A stretch of 52,460 nucleotides of DNA from Candidatus Flavonifractor intestinipullorum (GCA_019118925.1 DWYC01000035.1:1-52460), one strand, 5' to 3'. Positions 22,584 to 31,680 are shown, counted from the stretch's first letter. The notes: generated by a model not told the origin, from the sequence alone. Made by a program: numbers and translations.

Positions 22584-22961
22584 ATGGATACCCAACAATT
22601 CCGGCTCAGTGAGAGCGAGTGGCGGGTGATGGAGGTGCTCTGGACCGCTCCCGCCACACTGATGGAGCTGGTCCACACCCTCCACGGCCGGGTGGGCTGG
22701 GCCAAGAGCACCGTCACCACCATGGTGCGGCGCATGGAGGAGAAAGGGCTGATCCGCCATGAGGCGGACGGCCGGGCCAAGCGCTTCTACCCGGCGGTAG
22801 AGCGGGGGGCGGTGGCCGCCGCCGAGACCGACTCCCTCCTCTCCCGGGTCTATCACGGCAGCGTAAACCTGCTGGTGAGCAATCTGCTGGAGCGGGAGCG
22901 GCTGAGCCGGGCCGATTTGGACGCCCTGTACGCCCTTCTGGATGAGAAAAAGGAGGAGTGA
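22584..22961 (+). CDS. BlaI/MecI/CopY-family transcriptional repressor
   Basis: The 125-residue winged-helix protein has the family plan: an N-terminal domain SESEWRVMEVLW, recognition region WAKSTVTTMVRRMEEKGLI and a C-terminal dimerisation helix with the LLVSNLLERERLS segment where related repressors are cleaved. It pairs with the BlaR1-like sensor 3 bases downstream. In Staphylococcus the pair induces beta-lactamase; no beta-lactamase gene is nearby, so the target here is probably the pair itself plus unlinked genes. AAGGAGG precedes the ATG. Confidence 0.93.
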   Translation: MDTQQFRLSESEWRVMEVLWTAPATLMELVHTLHGRVGWAKSTVTTMVRRMEEKGLIRHEADGRAKRFYPAVERGAVAAAETDSLLSRVYHGSVNLLVSNLLERERLSRADLDALYALLDEKKEE

Positions 22962-22964
22962 GCC

Positions 22965-25900
22965 ATGCTGGAGTGCGTGATCACCTCGTCGGTGCTCATT
23001 CTGGCCCTGACCGCCCTGCGCCGGGTCCTGCGGGGCCGGATCAACCCCCGTCTGATGTACGGCCTGTGGCTGTTGGCGGCCCTGCGCCTGCTGCTGCCCT
23101 TCTCTCTCTTTGAGAGCCCGGTGAGCGTCCTGGCGGTTTTGCCGGAACCCACCGCCGCCGTGGATGTGGAAGTGGAAGCGGTTCTGCGGGAGGACCCGGA
23201 GGAGGCCGGACAAATCTCCGCCGTTCAGCGCCGGCCGGAAGGGGACGTCCTCTCCGGCTCCGGCGGCGCTGCTCCCCCCATTCCGGTGGGAACCGCGCCC
23301 GCTCCGGAGAATTCCGCCGGTCCGGCGGAGGCGTCTGCGATTCCCTGGACGGAGCTGCTGCGCGGCGTGTGGCTCGTGGGGGCCGGTATGGTCCTCCTGT
23401 GGTTCCTGCTGGTCAACCTGCGCCTGAAGCGGACCCTCCGCCGGGCCCGGCGGGTGGAGGTCCCCTGTCCCCTCCCCGTCTATGTATCCCGGGAACTGCC
23501 CTCCCCGTGTCTGGCCGGGCTGCTTCGCCCCGCCATCTACCTGACGCCCTCCTGCCTGGAGCATCCCGACCGGCTGCGCCATGTTCTGGCCCACGAGATG
23601 ACCCACTACCGGCAGGGAGACCCGCTCTGGGCCTGGGTGCGCTGCCTTTGTCTGGCTTTTTACTGGTTTGACCCTCTGGTGTGGCTGGCCGCCGCCCTGT
23701 CCCGGCGGGACTGCGAGCTCTCCTGCGACGCGGGGGCCATCGCCCGGCTGGGGGAACCGGAGCGCCTCTCCTACGGCCGCACGCTGCTGGACCTGGTGAC
23801 CCCGGCTCCCGCTCCGGGGCAGCTCCTCCAGACCGCCACCACTATGGCCGCCCGGCCCGGCGCCCTGCGGGAGCGCATCGCCCTCATTGCCAAAAAGCCC
23901 CGCATGCTGGCCGTCACCCTGGCTGTGGTGGTTCTGGCTGTGCTGGCCGTCCTGGCCGCCACCTTTACCAGCGCCCCCGCGGACCGCCGCACGCTGGAGG
24001 AGCGGCTCCAGGACCCACCAGGAGCGCTTTCGGAGGTCCTTCTGGAGTATAATCTCTCGGAGGACACCCTGCTGGCGGCTTACTATGCGCCCTGCTACGA
24101 CCCGGAAACCGGAAACGGCTACCTCTGCTCTCTCTTCGCCCTGGACCCCGCCCAGTTCGAGCGGGAATACGACGAGTGGGAGATGACCGGCGGGCGGACC
24201 TATCTGGGGGCAGGCCCGGACGGCCGCTACTATGTCCTCCAGACCACCACCGACGTGCGCTATCCTCCGGAGTACGCCGAGGGTTACCTGGCCGCCCGGG
24301 ATACCCTCCTTTCCTGGGTGGCCCAGGCGGTGGCCGATTCTCCCGGCACAGTTCCCCTGGAAGAGGACGGGCGCTGGAACGCCTTCCAGGGCGTGTGCAC
24401 CTTCCCCGGCGAACATAGGCTGGCCACCGTGGAGCTGAGTAACGGTTACCGGTACTACTTCGTCCTCTCCCAGCCGGCGGACCAGGGCGAACATGGAATC
24501 TGGTGCGTGGACCGCTGGATCGACTACCAGGGGAACAACCGCATTGCCCACCCGGCGGAGGCCTACAGCGTCACATTGGAGGAGTACTATGCGCAGCGGC
24601 AGGCGGAGGATTTTGAGGCCTGGTCCGACCCAGAGGCGGTGCTGCTGGCCTACTTGAACGAGACCTTCGGCTGGCAGTACGTCCGCCCCACCTCCATAGA
24701 GTCCATGGACGAGGCGGGAATTTCCGCCCTGACGGAGCAGCTCCGTTCCGGTCTGGCCTCCGACGAGCCGGAGAACGACGCCGTGGCCGCCGCCCTCGCC
24801 GGACGGACGGACTGGTCCCTGACCCTGACCCCGGACGGCGGGGAGCGCGTCACCCGGGCCGTTGGGACGTCCATTCAAAACGGCGCTCTGGAATCCCTGA
24901 CCAGCGGATACGACTGGTATCCGATGGCCGGAGGGTATCTCCCCAGCGGGGCATACACGCTCTCCCTCTCCGACGGGGACGGGCTCTCCCTCACCTGCGT
25001 CCAGGGCAGTCCCGTGGCCCAGCTCACCGTGGACGGCGTCACTACCTATTATCAGGTGGAGTCCACCTATCCCTCCGACGGGGATACGGGATTGGTCGGG
25101 GCCCTGCGGGCCTGGTACGACGAGCTGGAATTTGACCTCAGCGCCGTGACCATCCCCACGGTGGAGGGCGAGGAGCCCGCCGCCACCGCCCAGCGCTTTG
25201 GGGAGGCGACGGCGGAGCACCTGCGGGACCTCACCGCCGGGAGCCTGTACGCCGTGGCGGACGCTCAAAACAACAACAGCGCCGGGCAGGAGGTGGGCGG
25301 CAGCGGAGATGAACTCGTGCTCTCCCTCTCCCTGGCCCTCCGGTTCCCGGAGGGGAGCGACATAGACCGCTCCCCCTATCAGGCCGGCGCCGGGCTGGCC
25401 CCTCTGAGCGGAGAACGGGCGGGCTGGTATGGCTGGGGACGGCAGGTACTCCTGGTCCGGGAGGGCGGAGCCTGGCGGATTCAGGAGATGGGCACCGGCG
25501 GGGTGACCCTGGACGGGTACAGTACACTCAGCCTCGCTCTGGACGGGGAGGAGGCCCGGACCATCACCATTGCCGACGACGGTGCCCTCTGGGACGCGGT
25601 GCAGGCCGCCCTCTCCACCCCCGCTCCATCGGGGACGGCCATCCCCGACGCCGGAGGTGAATTCTGGACCCTCCACGCCTACGGACGCCGGGGAACACAA
25701 GCGGGCCCCTGGGTCCGGGTCTGGCCGGAAGAGGAGCTGGCCTATGTGTCCGATTCCGGGGCGCTCTACGCCGTCCCCGGTCTGGAGGAGGAGTTGCGGG
25801 CGGTCTTTGACCCTCTGGAGCTGGAGGAGGCGATGCGCTTCTCCTTCTCCCTGGAGCCCTACAGCGCCCAGGCCGTTGCCCAGCGCTGGGCGGAGATCTG

Positions 25901-26114
25901 GTTCTCCATCCTGGGCGGTCTCACCCCCGGCAACTGCTACCGGCAGGACTACCACGACGGCTATACTCTCTCCGGCTGCACCGTCACCGACGAGCGCAGC
26001 GGGGCCATCTCCTTCGCCATCCACCTGACCGGTCCTCAGGGCCGGTCCCGCACGGTGGATGCGGAACTCACCCTCCAGGACGGCGCGTGGCAAGGCCGGG
26101 CGCAACTGGAGTGA
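22965..26114 (+). CDS. BlaR1/MecR1-like M56 metalloprotease with a very long extracellular region
   Basis: A 1,049-residue membrane protein. N-terminal transmembrane segments are followed by a zinc-protease loop with HEMTH near residue 210 and a downstream CELSCDAGAI motif, as in M56 sensors. Another transmembrane helix (VTLAVVVLAVLAVLAAT, around 315) is followed by about 700 extracellular residues rich in Gly, Tyr and acidic residues. Classical BlaR1 instead has a penicillin-binding domain of about 260 residues with STxK; I see no clear beta-lactam-binding motif set. The protein probably senses an extracellular signal and cleaves the BlaI-like repressor. GGAGG precedes the ATG. Confidence 0.85.
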   Translation: MLECVITSSVLILALTALRRVLRGRINPRLMYGLWLLAALRLLLPFSLFESPVSVLAVLPEPTAAVDVEVEAVLREDPEEAGQISAVQRRPEGDVLSGSGGAAPPIPVGTAPAPENSAGPAEASAIPWTELLRGVWLVGAGMVLLWFLLVNLRLKRTLRRARRVEVPCPLPVYVSRELPSPCLAGLLRPAIYLTPSCLEHPDRLRHVLAHEMTHYRQGDPLWAWVRCLCLAFYWFDPLVWLAAALSRRDCELSCDAGAIARLGEPERLSYGRTLLDLVTPAPAPGQLLQTATTMAARPGALRERIALIAKKPRMLAVTLAVVVLAVLAVLAATFTSAPADRRTLEERLQDPPGALSEVLLEYNLSEDTLLAAYYAPCYDPETGNGYLCSLFALDPAQFEREYDEWEMTGGRTYLGAGPDGRYYVLQTTTDVRYPPEYAEGYLAARDTLLSWVAQAVADSPGTVPLEEDGRWNAFQGVCTFPGEHRLATVELSNGYRYYFVLSQPADQGEHGIWCVDRWIDYQGNNRIAHPAEAYSVTLEEYYAQRQAEDFEAWSDPEAVLLAYLNETFGWQYVRPTSIESMDEAGISALTEQLRSGLASDEPENDAVAAALAGRTDWSLTLTPDGGERVTRAVGTSIQNGALESLTSGYDWYPMAGGYLPSGAYTLSLSDGDGLSLTCVQGSPVAQLTVDGVTTYYQVESTYPSDGDTGLVGALRAWYDELEFDLSAVTIPTVEGEEPAATAQRFGEATAEHLRDLTAGSLYAVADAQNNNSAGQEVGGSGDELVLSLSLALRFPEGSDIDRSPYQAGAGLAPLSGERAGWYGWGRQVLLVREGGAWRIQEMGTGGVTLDGYSTLSLALDGEEARTITIADDGALWDAVQAALSTPAPSGTAIPDAGGEFWTLHAYGRRGTQAGPWVRVWPEEELAYVSDSGALYAVPGLEEELRAVFDPLELEEAMRFSFSLEPYSAQAVAQRWAEIWFSILGGLTPGNCYRQDYHDGYTLSGCTVTDERSGAISFAIHLTGPQGRSRTVDAELTLQDGAWQGRAQLE

Positions 26115-26122
26115 ATGCAGGA

Positions 26123-26157
26123 AACGGGGCGGGGACCATTGCGGTCCCCGCCCCGTT
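26123..26157 (+). terminator. GC-rich hairpin after the M56 gene
   Basis: A perfect 15-bp stem (AACGGGGCGGGGACC with GGTCCCCGCCCCGTT) with an ATTGC loop but no T-run. It may be a weak terminator or an RNA-stabilising end. Confidence 0.55.
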
Positions 26158-26167
26158 GTGGTACACT
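26139..26167 (+). promoter_or_regulatory. Candidate promoter of proC-cob genes
   Basis: TTGCGG (26139-26144) and TACACT (26162-26167) are 17 bases apart and 30 bases before proC. The -35 overlaps the hairpin. No cobalamin riboswitch was recognised upstream. Confidence 0.45.
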
Positions 26168-26196
26168 GGGGGAAAACAGAAAGCGAGGTTTTTGCC

Positions 26197-26997
26197 ATGA
26201 AAGAAGCGGCATTTTTAGGAACCGGCAATATGGGCGGCGCCCTGGCCCGGGCGGCCTGCCGGTCCATCGGGCCGGATCAGGTGATTCTCTCCAACCGCAC
26301 CCGGGCGAAGGCGGAGGCCCTGGCCGGGGAGCTGGGCTGCACGGCGGCCCGGGACAACCGGGAGGCCGCCCAGTCCGCCCGTTACCTCTTCCTGGGGGTG
26401 AAGCCCCATCTGATGCGGGGCCTTCTGGAGGAGATCGCCCCGGTTCTCTCCCCCGGCCAGGTCCTGGTGTCCATGGCGGCGGGACTCACCCTGGAGACGC
26501 TGGCCGGGTGGGTCCCCGACGGAACGGCCGTCCTGCGGATCATGCCCAACACCCCCTGCGCCATTGGAAAGGGGCTGGTGGCCCTGTGCGCCGCCCCCGG
26601 TCCGGCCGAGGAGCACGGCCCGGCGGTGGAGAAGATCCTGTGCGCGGCCGGGCGGGTCGAGCGGGTAGAAGAGCGGCTCTTCGACGCCTTTTCGGCGGTG
26701 GCCGGATGCAGTCCCGCGTTTATCTATCTCTTTTTGGAGGCCCTGGCCGACGGCGGCGTGCTGGCCGGGCTCCCGCGGAAGCAGGCCGTCGCCTTTGCTG
26801 CTCAGGCTATGGCCGGCTCCGCCGCCCTGGTGCTGGAGAGCGGCGAACATCCCGGCGCGCTCAAGGACGCGGTGTGCTCCCCCGGCGGCTCCACCATCGA
26901 GGGCGTGGCCGCTCTGGAGCGCCACGGCTTCCGGGGCGCGGTAATAGACGCGGTGGAGGCGGCCTGGAGTAAGAGCGCTTCCCTGGGGAAGCAGTGA
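26197..26997 (+). CDS. proC: Pyrroline-5-carboxylate reductase
   Basis: The 266-residue enzyme makes the last step of proline synthesis, reducing pyrroline-5-carboxylate with NAD(P)H. The Rossmann opening AAFLGTGNMGGALARA, the FLGVKPHLM segment, RIMPNTPCAIGKG and the C-terminal signature CSPGGSTIEGV are all present. The ATG at 26197 has GAGG upstream and starts exactly at the family's N-terminus; the frame extends further upstream but across the promoter. The stop overlaps the cobU start (TGATG). Confidence 0.95.
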   Translation: MKEAAFLGTGNMGGALARAACRSIGPDQVILSNRTRAKAEALAGELGCTAARDNREAAQSARYLFLGVKPHLMRGLLEEIAPVLSPGQVLVSMAAGLTLETLAGWVPDGTAVLRIMPNTPCAIGKGLVALCAAPGPAEEHGPAVEKILCAAGRVERVEERLFDAFSAVAGCSPAFIYLFLEALADGGVLAGLPRKQAVAFAAQAMAGSAALVLESGEHPGALKDAVCSPGGSTIEGVAALERHGFRGAVIDAVEAAWSKSASLGKQ

Positions 26998-27518
26998 TGC
27001 TGGCGCTCATCACCGGCGGCAGCGGCAGCGGGAAGTCCGCCTGGGCAGAAGGACTGGCCCAGCGGCTGTGCCCGGGCCCCAAGCTGTACCTGGCCACCAT
27101 GCGCCCCGGCGGCGGAGAAGCTCAGGCGCGTATCCTGCGCCACCGCGCCCTGCGCCGGGGCAAGGGCTTCCGCACCGTGGAGTGCCCCGACGGCTTTGCA
27201 GGCCTCTCCCTCCCCTGTGGAGAGACCGCCCTCTTGGAGGACCTGTCCAATCTGGCCGCCAACCGGCGCTTTTCTCCCGCTCCGCCGGACGACTGCGCCG
27301 GAGTCCTCCTGCGCGAGCTGGAGGAGCTGGCCGGGCGCTGCGCTCACCTGATTGTGGTGAGCAATGAGATTTTTTCAGACGGCGTGGCCTACGACCCGGA
27401 CACCACGGACTATCTCTCCCTCCTCTCCCATCTCAACCGGGAGCTGGCCCGGCGGGCGGACCTGGCGGTGGAGGTGGTCTGCGGCCTGCCGCTGGTCCTG
27501 AAAGGAGCGCTGTCATGA
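26997..27518 (+). CDS. cobU: Adenosylcobinamide kinase / adenosylcobinamide-phosphate guanylyltransferase
   Basis: The 173-residue bifunctional enzyme of cobalamin nucleotide-loop assembly phosphorylates adenosylcobinamide and transfers GMP to it. The P-loop GGSGSGKSAWAE is at the N-terminus, YLATM follows, and IVVSNEIFSDGV near residue 120 corresponds to the family's VSNEVG block. It starts at the ATG overlapping the proC stop; a GTG one codon earlier is possible. The gene overlaps cobS by 4 bases (ATGA). Confidence 0.92.
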   Translation: MLALITGGSGSGKSAWAEGLAQRLCPGPKLYLATMRPGGGEAQARILRHRALRRGKGFRTVECPDGFAGLSLPCGETALLEDLSNLAANRRFSPAPPDDCAGVLLRELEELAGRCAHLIVVSNEIFSDGVAYDPDTTDYLSLLSHLNRELARRADLAVEVVCGLPLVLKGALS

Positions 27519-28273
27519 GCGCGTTTATCATCGCCTTCTCCACCTACTCCCGCATCCCCATGCCCCAGGTGGAGTGGAACGAGAAGCACATGAAATATGC
27601 CATCTGCTTTTTCCCCCTCGTGGGGGCGGTGGTGGGCCTGCTGGCCCTGGGCTGGGGATGGCTCTGCCGGTTCCTGGATCTGGGAGAACTCCTCCAGGCG
27701 GCCGGATGGACCGCCCTTCCCCTGCTGGTGACCGGCGGAATCCATATGGACGGCTTCTGCGACACGGTGGACGCCCTCTCCTCCCACCAGAGCCGGGAAC
27801 GCAAGCTGGAGATTCTCAAGGACTCCCACACGGGGGCCTTTGCGGTGATCTTCTGCGGTGTGTGGCTGCTCCTCTATACCGGGGCGGTGAGTCAGGCCCC
27901 CTTCCCCCGGGGAATCGGGGTGCTGGCCTGGGGCTATGTGCTCTCCCGGGCTCTGAGCGGCCTGGCCCTGGCCAACTGGAAGGGCGCCCGTCCCTCCGGA
28001 ATGCTCCAGGCCTTTGCCGACGCCTCCCACCGCACGGTGGTCACCGCAACTATGGTGGTCTATCTGCTGCTGGCCGGTGTGGGAATGCTCCTGTGCTCTC
28101 CGGTGGGGGGCGGTGCGGCTCTCCTGGCCGCCGCGCTGGTTTTTGCCTATTACCGGCGCATGTCCTACCGCATTTTTGGGGGCATCACCGGAGATCTGGC
28201 CGGATATTTCGTGCAGCTGTGCGAGCTGGCCGCCGCGCTGGCGGTGGCCTTGACCCACGGCTGGATAAATTAG
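27515..28273 (+). CDS. cobS: Adenosylcobinamide-GDP ribazoletransferase (cobalamin synthase)
   Basis: The 252-residue polytopic membrane enzyme joins adenosylcobinamide-GDP and alpha-ribazole(-phosphate). The family signature GGIHMDGFCDTVDAL, followed by RERKLEILKDSHTGAFAV, is intact, with acidic residues for Mg binding. About six hydrophobic segments follow. ATGA overlap with cobU indicates tight coupling. Confidence 0.95.
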   Translation: MSAFIIAFSTYSRIPMPQVEWNEKHMKYAICFFPLVGAVVGLLALGWGWLCRFLDLGELLQAAGWTALPLLVTGGIHMDGFCDTVDALSSHQSRERKLEILKDSHTGAFAVIFCGVWLLLYTGAVSQAPFPRGIGVLAWGYVLSRALSGLALANWKGARPSGMLQAFADASHRTVVTATMVVYLLLAGVGMLLCSPVGGGAALLAAALVFAYYRRMSYRIFGGITGDLAGYFVQLCELAAALAVALTHGWIN

Positions 28274-28286
28274 AGGAGGAATGGAA

Positions 28287-28652
28287 ATGATGCTCTTTGT
28301 GGGGGGCTTTGGCCAGGGGCAGGCCGCCTATGCCGCAGACTGTACCGGTAAGACGCCCCGCCCCTGCGCCACGCCGGAGGAGGCCCTCTCCGCTCCGGCC
28401 ATTGACGGCTTTCACCAGCTCTGCCGCCGCATTTTGGAGGACGGTGGAGAGGTGACCGCCTTTGTGGAACAGCTCCTGGTTCAAAATCCCGGCGCGGTGG
28501 TGGTCAGCGATGAGATCGGATTGGGCGTCGTGCCCCTGGACCCCTTCGAACGCCGCTGGCGGGAGGAGACTGGGCGGGCGCTGTGCCGTCTGGCCGCCGC
28601 CTCGGAGCGGGTGGAGCGGGTATGCTGCGGCCTGGGGGTGCGGCTGAAATGA
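28287..28652 (+). CDS. CobU-like protein without a P-loop
   Basis: A roughly 121-residue protein resembling the C-terminal two thirds of CobU: VVVSDEIGLGVVPLDPFERR and WREETGRALCRLAAASERVE match the family's VSNEVG and RFRD-G--NQ-LA blocks. The N-terminus MLFVGGFGQGQAAYA retains a trace of GGxxSGKS but lacks the lysine and serine that bind phosphate. It probably cannot bind GTP as a kinase; a regulatory or partner role, or decay of a duplicate, are possible. The ATG at 28287 suits the GAGGAGG at 28273-28280 better than the one at 28281. Overlaps the next gene by ATGA. Confidence 0.75.
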   Translation: MMLFVGGFGQGQAAYAADCTGKTPRPCATPEEALSAPAIDGFHQLCRRILEDGGEVTAFVEQLLVQNPGAVVVSDEIGLGVVPLDPFERRWREETGRALCRLAAASERVERVCCGLGVRLK

Positions 28653-29212
28653 GGGAATTTCTCTTCCTGCGCCACGGAAAAACGGCGGGCAATCTGCGGG
28701 GAAATTATGTGGGCGGCCGCACGGACGAGCCCCTGTGCCCCCTGGGAATCGACGAGTTGAAGCGCCTCCCCCGGTATGAGGCCCAACGCCTGTATACCAG
28801 CCCCATGCGCCGCTGCCGGGAGACCGCCGCGCTGCTTTTTCCCGGCCTCGCCCCCACCGTTGTGGAGGACTTTCGGGAGTGCGATTTCGGTGCGTTTGAG
28901 AATCTGAGTTTTGCGGAGCTGGCAGACGATCCCCGCTATCGGGCCTGGGTGGAGGGCAACTGTGCCGGGCCGATCCCCGGCGGAGAGCACCCGGATGCCT
29001 TTATGGCCCGGTGCCGGGCGGCCTTTGCCCCCCTGCTCGCCGATCCCTCCCAGGAGACCGCCGCCCTGGTGGTCCACGGCGGCACGATCATGGCCATCCT
29101 CTCGGGCTTCGCCCGGCCGGAACGGCCCTATTTCTCCTATCAGGTCAAAAATGGCCGCGGCTACCGCTGCGCCGTCCGGGACGGCGCTCTGGTGTGCTTG
29201 GAGGCCCTGTAA
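28649..29212 (+). CDS. cobC: Histidine phosphatase, probable alpha-ribazole phosphatase
   Basis: The 187-residue histidine-phosphatase superfamily protein has the catalytic LRHGKTAGN at residues 7-15, the second histidine in [11 protein letters not shown] and the acid ECDFGAFE. Family members dephosphorylate alpha-ribazole-5'-phosphate in B12 assembly. Its position at the end of the cobU-cobS cluster, overlapping the previous gene, supports that over a general phosphoglycerate mutase role. Confidence 0.85.
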   Translation: MREFLFLRHGKTAGNLRGNYVGGRTDEPLCPLGIDELKRLPRYEAQRLYTSPMRRCRETAALLFPGLAPTVVEDFRECDFGAFENLSFAELADDPRYRAWVEGNCAGPIPGGEHPDAFMARCRAAFAPLLADPSQETAALVVHGGTIMAILSGFARPERPYFSYQVKNGRGYRCAVRDGALVCLEAL

Positions 29213-29243
29213 AATCCCCGCCGGGAAGGTTGGGAGGCCGGTT

Positions 29244-29534
29244 ATGCACCCTTGCTATGCGTTCGACGCCATTCTCAAAAAAGTTCCGGATCTGGACGGC
29301 GCCTATGTGGAAATCCCCTTTGATGTGCGGGAGGTATTTGGAGCAGGGCGGGTTCCAGTCCACGCCACCTTTGACGGCGTGCCCTATGACGGCCTCCTGG
29401 TCCGAATGGGAACGCCCGGCCATATTCTCGGCGTACGGAAAGACATCCGGGCCAAGATTGGCAAACAGCCGGGGGACTGTGTCCATGTCACCCTCCGAAG
29501 GCGTATTCCTCCAAGCAAAGAAAAAGCAGATTAA
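29244..29534 (+). CDS. DUF1905 domain protein
   Basis: A 96-residue protein reading [20 protein letters not shown], then [18 protein letters not shown] and [19 protein letters not shown], the whole DUF1905 beta-barrel-like domain. The function is unknown; the domain occurs alone or fused to YdeI-type domains. GGGAGG precedes the ATG. It follows the cobC-like gene by 31 bases and is closed by a bidirectional terminator. Confidence 0.88.
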   Translation: MHPCYAFDAILKKVPDLDGAYVEIPFDVREVFGAGRVPVHATFDGVPYDGLLVRMGTPGHILGVRKDIRAKIGKQPGDCVHVTLRRRIPPSKEKAD

Positions 29535-29541
29535 ACGCAGC

Positions 29542-29573
29542 AAAACGGCACAGCCTTTCGGCTGTGCCGTTTT
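29542..29573. terminator. Bidirectional terminator
   Basis: A perfect 14-bp stem (AAAACGGCACAGCC with GGCTGTGCCGTTTT) and a TTTC loop, flanked by A and T runs, separate the forward DUF1905 gene from the reverse rplL gene. Confidence 0.92.
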
Positions 29574-29613
29574 GAATCAATGGCGAATCTTCCGCTGGAA
29601 TTCGGGGCTGGTC

Positions 29614-29991
29614 TTACTTCAGCTCGACCTTGCCGCCCACTTCCTCCAGCTTCTTCTTCATCTCTTCGGCCTCGTCCTTGCCCACGGCCTCCTTCAGGGT
29701 CTTGGGCGCGCCCTCGACCATAGCCTTGGCATCGGCCAGGCCCAGGCCGGTGATCTCGCGGACAGCCTTGATGACCTTGATCTTCGCGGCGGCGTCAAAA
29801 CCGGCCAGAACCACGTCGAACTCAGTCTTCTCCTCCGCAGCGGGAGCAGCAGCGCCGCCAGCGGCGGGAGCGGCCATAGCGGCGGCGGAAACGCCGAACT
29901 CCTCCTCCAGAGCGTGCACCAGCTCGGACAGCTCCAGAACAGTCAGGCCCTTAACCTCTTCAATCAAAGCAGTGATCTTCTCGCTAGCCAT
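29614..29991 (-). CDS. rplL: Ribosomal protein L7/L12
   Basis: The 125-residue stalk protein has an N-terminal dimerisation domain ([20 protein letters not shown]), an alanine-rich hinge ([19 protein letters not shown]) and the C-terminal factor-binding domain ([33 protein letters not shown]). It recruits translation GTPases. It is last in the rplJ-rplL unit with an AGGAGG upstream. Confidence 0.97.
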   Translation of the reverse strand: MASEKITALIEEVKGLTVLELSELVHALEEEFGVSAAAMAAPAAGGAAAPAAEEKTEFDVVLAGFDAAAKIKVIKAVREITGLGLADAKAMVEGAPKTLKEAVGKDEAEEMKKKLEEVGGKVELK

Positions 29992-30080
29992 GATAAGATA
30001 CCTCCTAATTCAATCGTATCTGATAAAATATGTTCCCCACAGGGGTTGGGGCGCCAAGCCCCGGGATCGCAGGGTTTGCC

Positions 30081-30620
30081 TTACTCGGCAGCGGCCTCGG
30101 CGGGAGCAGCCTCCACGAAGCCGCCCTTCTCCTCGGCAATGGCCTTCAGGACGATGGCCAGGCTGGTGATGGGAGCCAGCATGGTGCCCAGAACCTGAGC
30201 CTGCAGGACCTCCTTGGAGGGCAGATCGGCCAGGGCGTTGATCTCGTTCAGGGACAGGACCTTGCCGTCCATAAAGCCGGCCTTGATGACGAACTTCTCG
30301 CCGTTGAACTGCTTGGCGAACTTGGCGATGACGCGCATGGGCGCGATGGGATCGCCGTGGCTCAGGGCCATAGAAGTGGTACCGTTCAGAACGGAGTCCA
30401 TTTCCTTCAGCCCCACGTTGTCGATGGCGAAACGCACCAGGGTGTTCTTGACCACCGCGTAGTCCAGCTCGTTCTTGCGGCACTCGGTACGCAGCGCGGT
30501 ATCCTCGGCCACGGTGATGCCCTTATAGTCCACCAGAACGCCGCTGGATGCGCTCTTCAGCTTCTCGGTCAGCTCGGCGACAATGGCCTGCTTCTCGCTC
30601 AGAACCTTAGCGTTAGGCAT
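30081..30620 (-). CDS. rplJ: Ribosomal protein L10
   Basis: The 179-residue protein anchors L7/L12 dimers to the 50S subunit. It opens MPNAKVLSEKQAIVAELTEK, has the family VDYKGITVAEDTALR block, and ends in an alanine/glutamate-rich helix EAAPAEAAAE. It is preceded by a long leader and a strong promoter of its own. GGAGGTG lies upstream of the ATG. Confidence 0.97.
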   Translation of the reverse strand: MPNAKVLSEKQAIVAELTEKLKSASSGVLVDYKGITVAEDTALRTECRKNELDYAVVKNTLVRFAIDNVGLKEMDSVLNGTTSMALSHGDPIAPMRVIAKFAKQFNGEKFVIKAGFMDGKVLSLNEINALADLPSKEVLQAQVLGTMLAPITSLAIVLKAIAEEKGGFVEAAPAEAAAE

Positions 30621-30755
30621 GTGGGATTCACCTCCATGAAATAAAAAATGCTCTTCTCATGCTCAAAGCACGAAAACAGCACAGAGAAACTTCTTCACTT
30701 GCTGCATTCTCGGCGGGACTTAATGGAATGCCCGCTGTCTTTGAACACGCGAATT
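30621..30755 (-). ncRNA. Likely L10-type autoregulatory mRNA leader of rplJ-rplL
   Basis: About 130 transcribed bases lie between the rplJ promoter and its ATG, where bacteria usually have an L10-L12-binding leader. The position and length are the evidence; I did not resolve the kink-turn, and a full consensus was not checked. The larger gap 30621-30969 otherwise holds only the promoter and the end of the rplA unit. Confidence 0.45.
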
Positions 30756-30784
30756 AGTATATCATCCCGGACAGGCTGTGTCAA
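30756..30784 (-). promoter_or_regulatory. Strong sigma-A promoter of rplJ-rplL
   Basis: On the reverse strand TTGACA and TATACT are separated by 17 bases. An inverted repeat, CCGGACAGG / CCTGTCCGG, spans the spacer and the region upstream of the -35, and could also form a hairpin in read-through RNA from rplA. Confidence 0.85.
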
Positions 30785-30969
30785 GCACAACCTGTCCGGA
30801 AATGATCTTTTTTGTGAGGGCGGTCAAAATCCACCCTGTCACGCTGCGGCTCGCTCCGGTCGGGTCGCCAAAGCCGCGCTTTGCGAAACATGCCGCCAGC
30901 CTGCGGCCGACCTGTTTTTTCGTCTGCGCTGCTCCTTGGCTCCCCTGTTCGCGGCCTCCGCGCTTCGAA

Positions 30970-31662
30970 TTACACCAGCTTCGCGGCGTTGATCTTCACG
31001 CCGGGGCCCATGGTGGTGGCGGTGACGCAGCTGCGGACATACTGGCCCTTGGCGGCGGAGGGCTTGGCCTTGATGATGGCGCCCATGAGGGCGTTGAAGT
31101 TCTCGGTCAGCTTCTCAGCGCCGAAGGAGACCTTGCCGATGGGGCAGTGGATGATGTTGGTCTTGTCCAGACGGTACTCCACCTTACCGGCTTTGATCTC
31201 CTTGACGGCCTTGGCCACGTCGGGGGTGACGGTGCCGGCCTTGGGGGATGGCATCAGGCCCTTGGGGCCGAGCAGCTTACCCAGACGGCCAACCACGCCC
31301 ATCATGTCGGGGCTGGCGACCACCACGTCATAGTCGAACCAGTTCTCCTGCTGGATCTTCTGCACCAGGTCCATCTCGCCCACGAAATCAGCGCCGGCCT
31401 CCTTGGCGGCCTCGGCCTTGTCGCCCTTGGCGAAGACCAGCACCCGCTGGGTCTTGCCGGTGCCGTGGGGCAGCACGATGGCGCCGCGGACCTGCTGGTC
31501 GGCGTGACGGGAGTCCACGCCCAGCTTCACATGCAGCTCAACCGTCTCGTCAAACTTCGCCGTGGCGGTCTTGACCACCAGATCCATGGCGTCGGCCACA
31601 TCATAGAGAACGCCCTTCTCGATCTTCTTGGCGCTCTCGACATACTTCTTTCCTCTAAACAT
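30970..31662 (-). CDS. rplA: Ribosomal protein L1
   Basis: The 230-residue protein of the L1 stalk binds 23S rRNA. Family landmarks: [15 protein letters not shown] at the N-terminus, [28 protein letters not shown] and the C-terminal TMGPGVKIN. It follows rplK by 18 bases with GGAGG before the ATG. Confidence 0.97.
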   Translation of the reverse strand: MFRGKKYVESAKKIEKGVLYDVADAMDLVVKTATAKFDETVELHVKLGVDSRHADQQVRGAIVLPHGTGKTQRVLVFAKGDKAEAAKEAGADFVGEMDLVQKIQQENWFDYDVVVASPDMMGVVGRLGKLLGPKGLMPSPKAGTVTPDVAKAVKEIKAGKVEYRLDKTNIIHCPIGKVSFGAEKLTENFNALMGAIIKAKPSAAKGQYVRSCVTATTMGPGVKINAAKLV

Positions 31663-31680
31663 TCCTTATCCCTCCTTCGC

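Noticed and set aside
22332-26267. A 1,311-codon reverse-strand frame opposite the BlaI/M56 genes
   Set aside because: Low-complexity Gly/Pro/His-rich translation without any domain, covering three well-supported genes on the other strand.
30785-30969. A small gene between rplA and rplJ
   Set aside because: Forward frames through this stretch lack ribosome binding sites and recognisable sequence; it is explained by the rplA end and the region upstream of the rplJ promoter.
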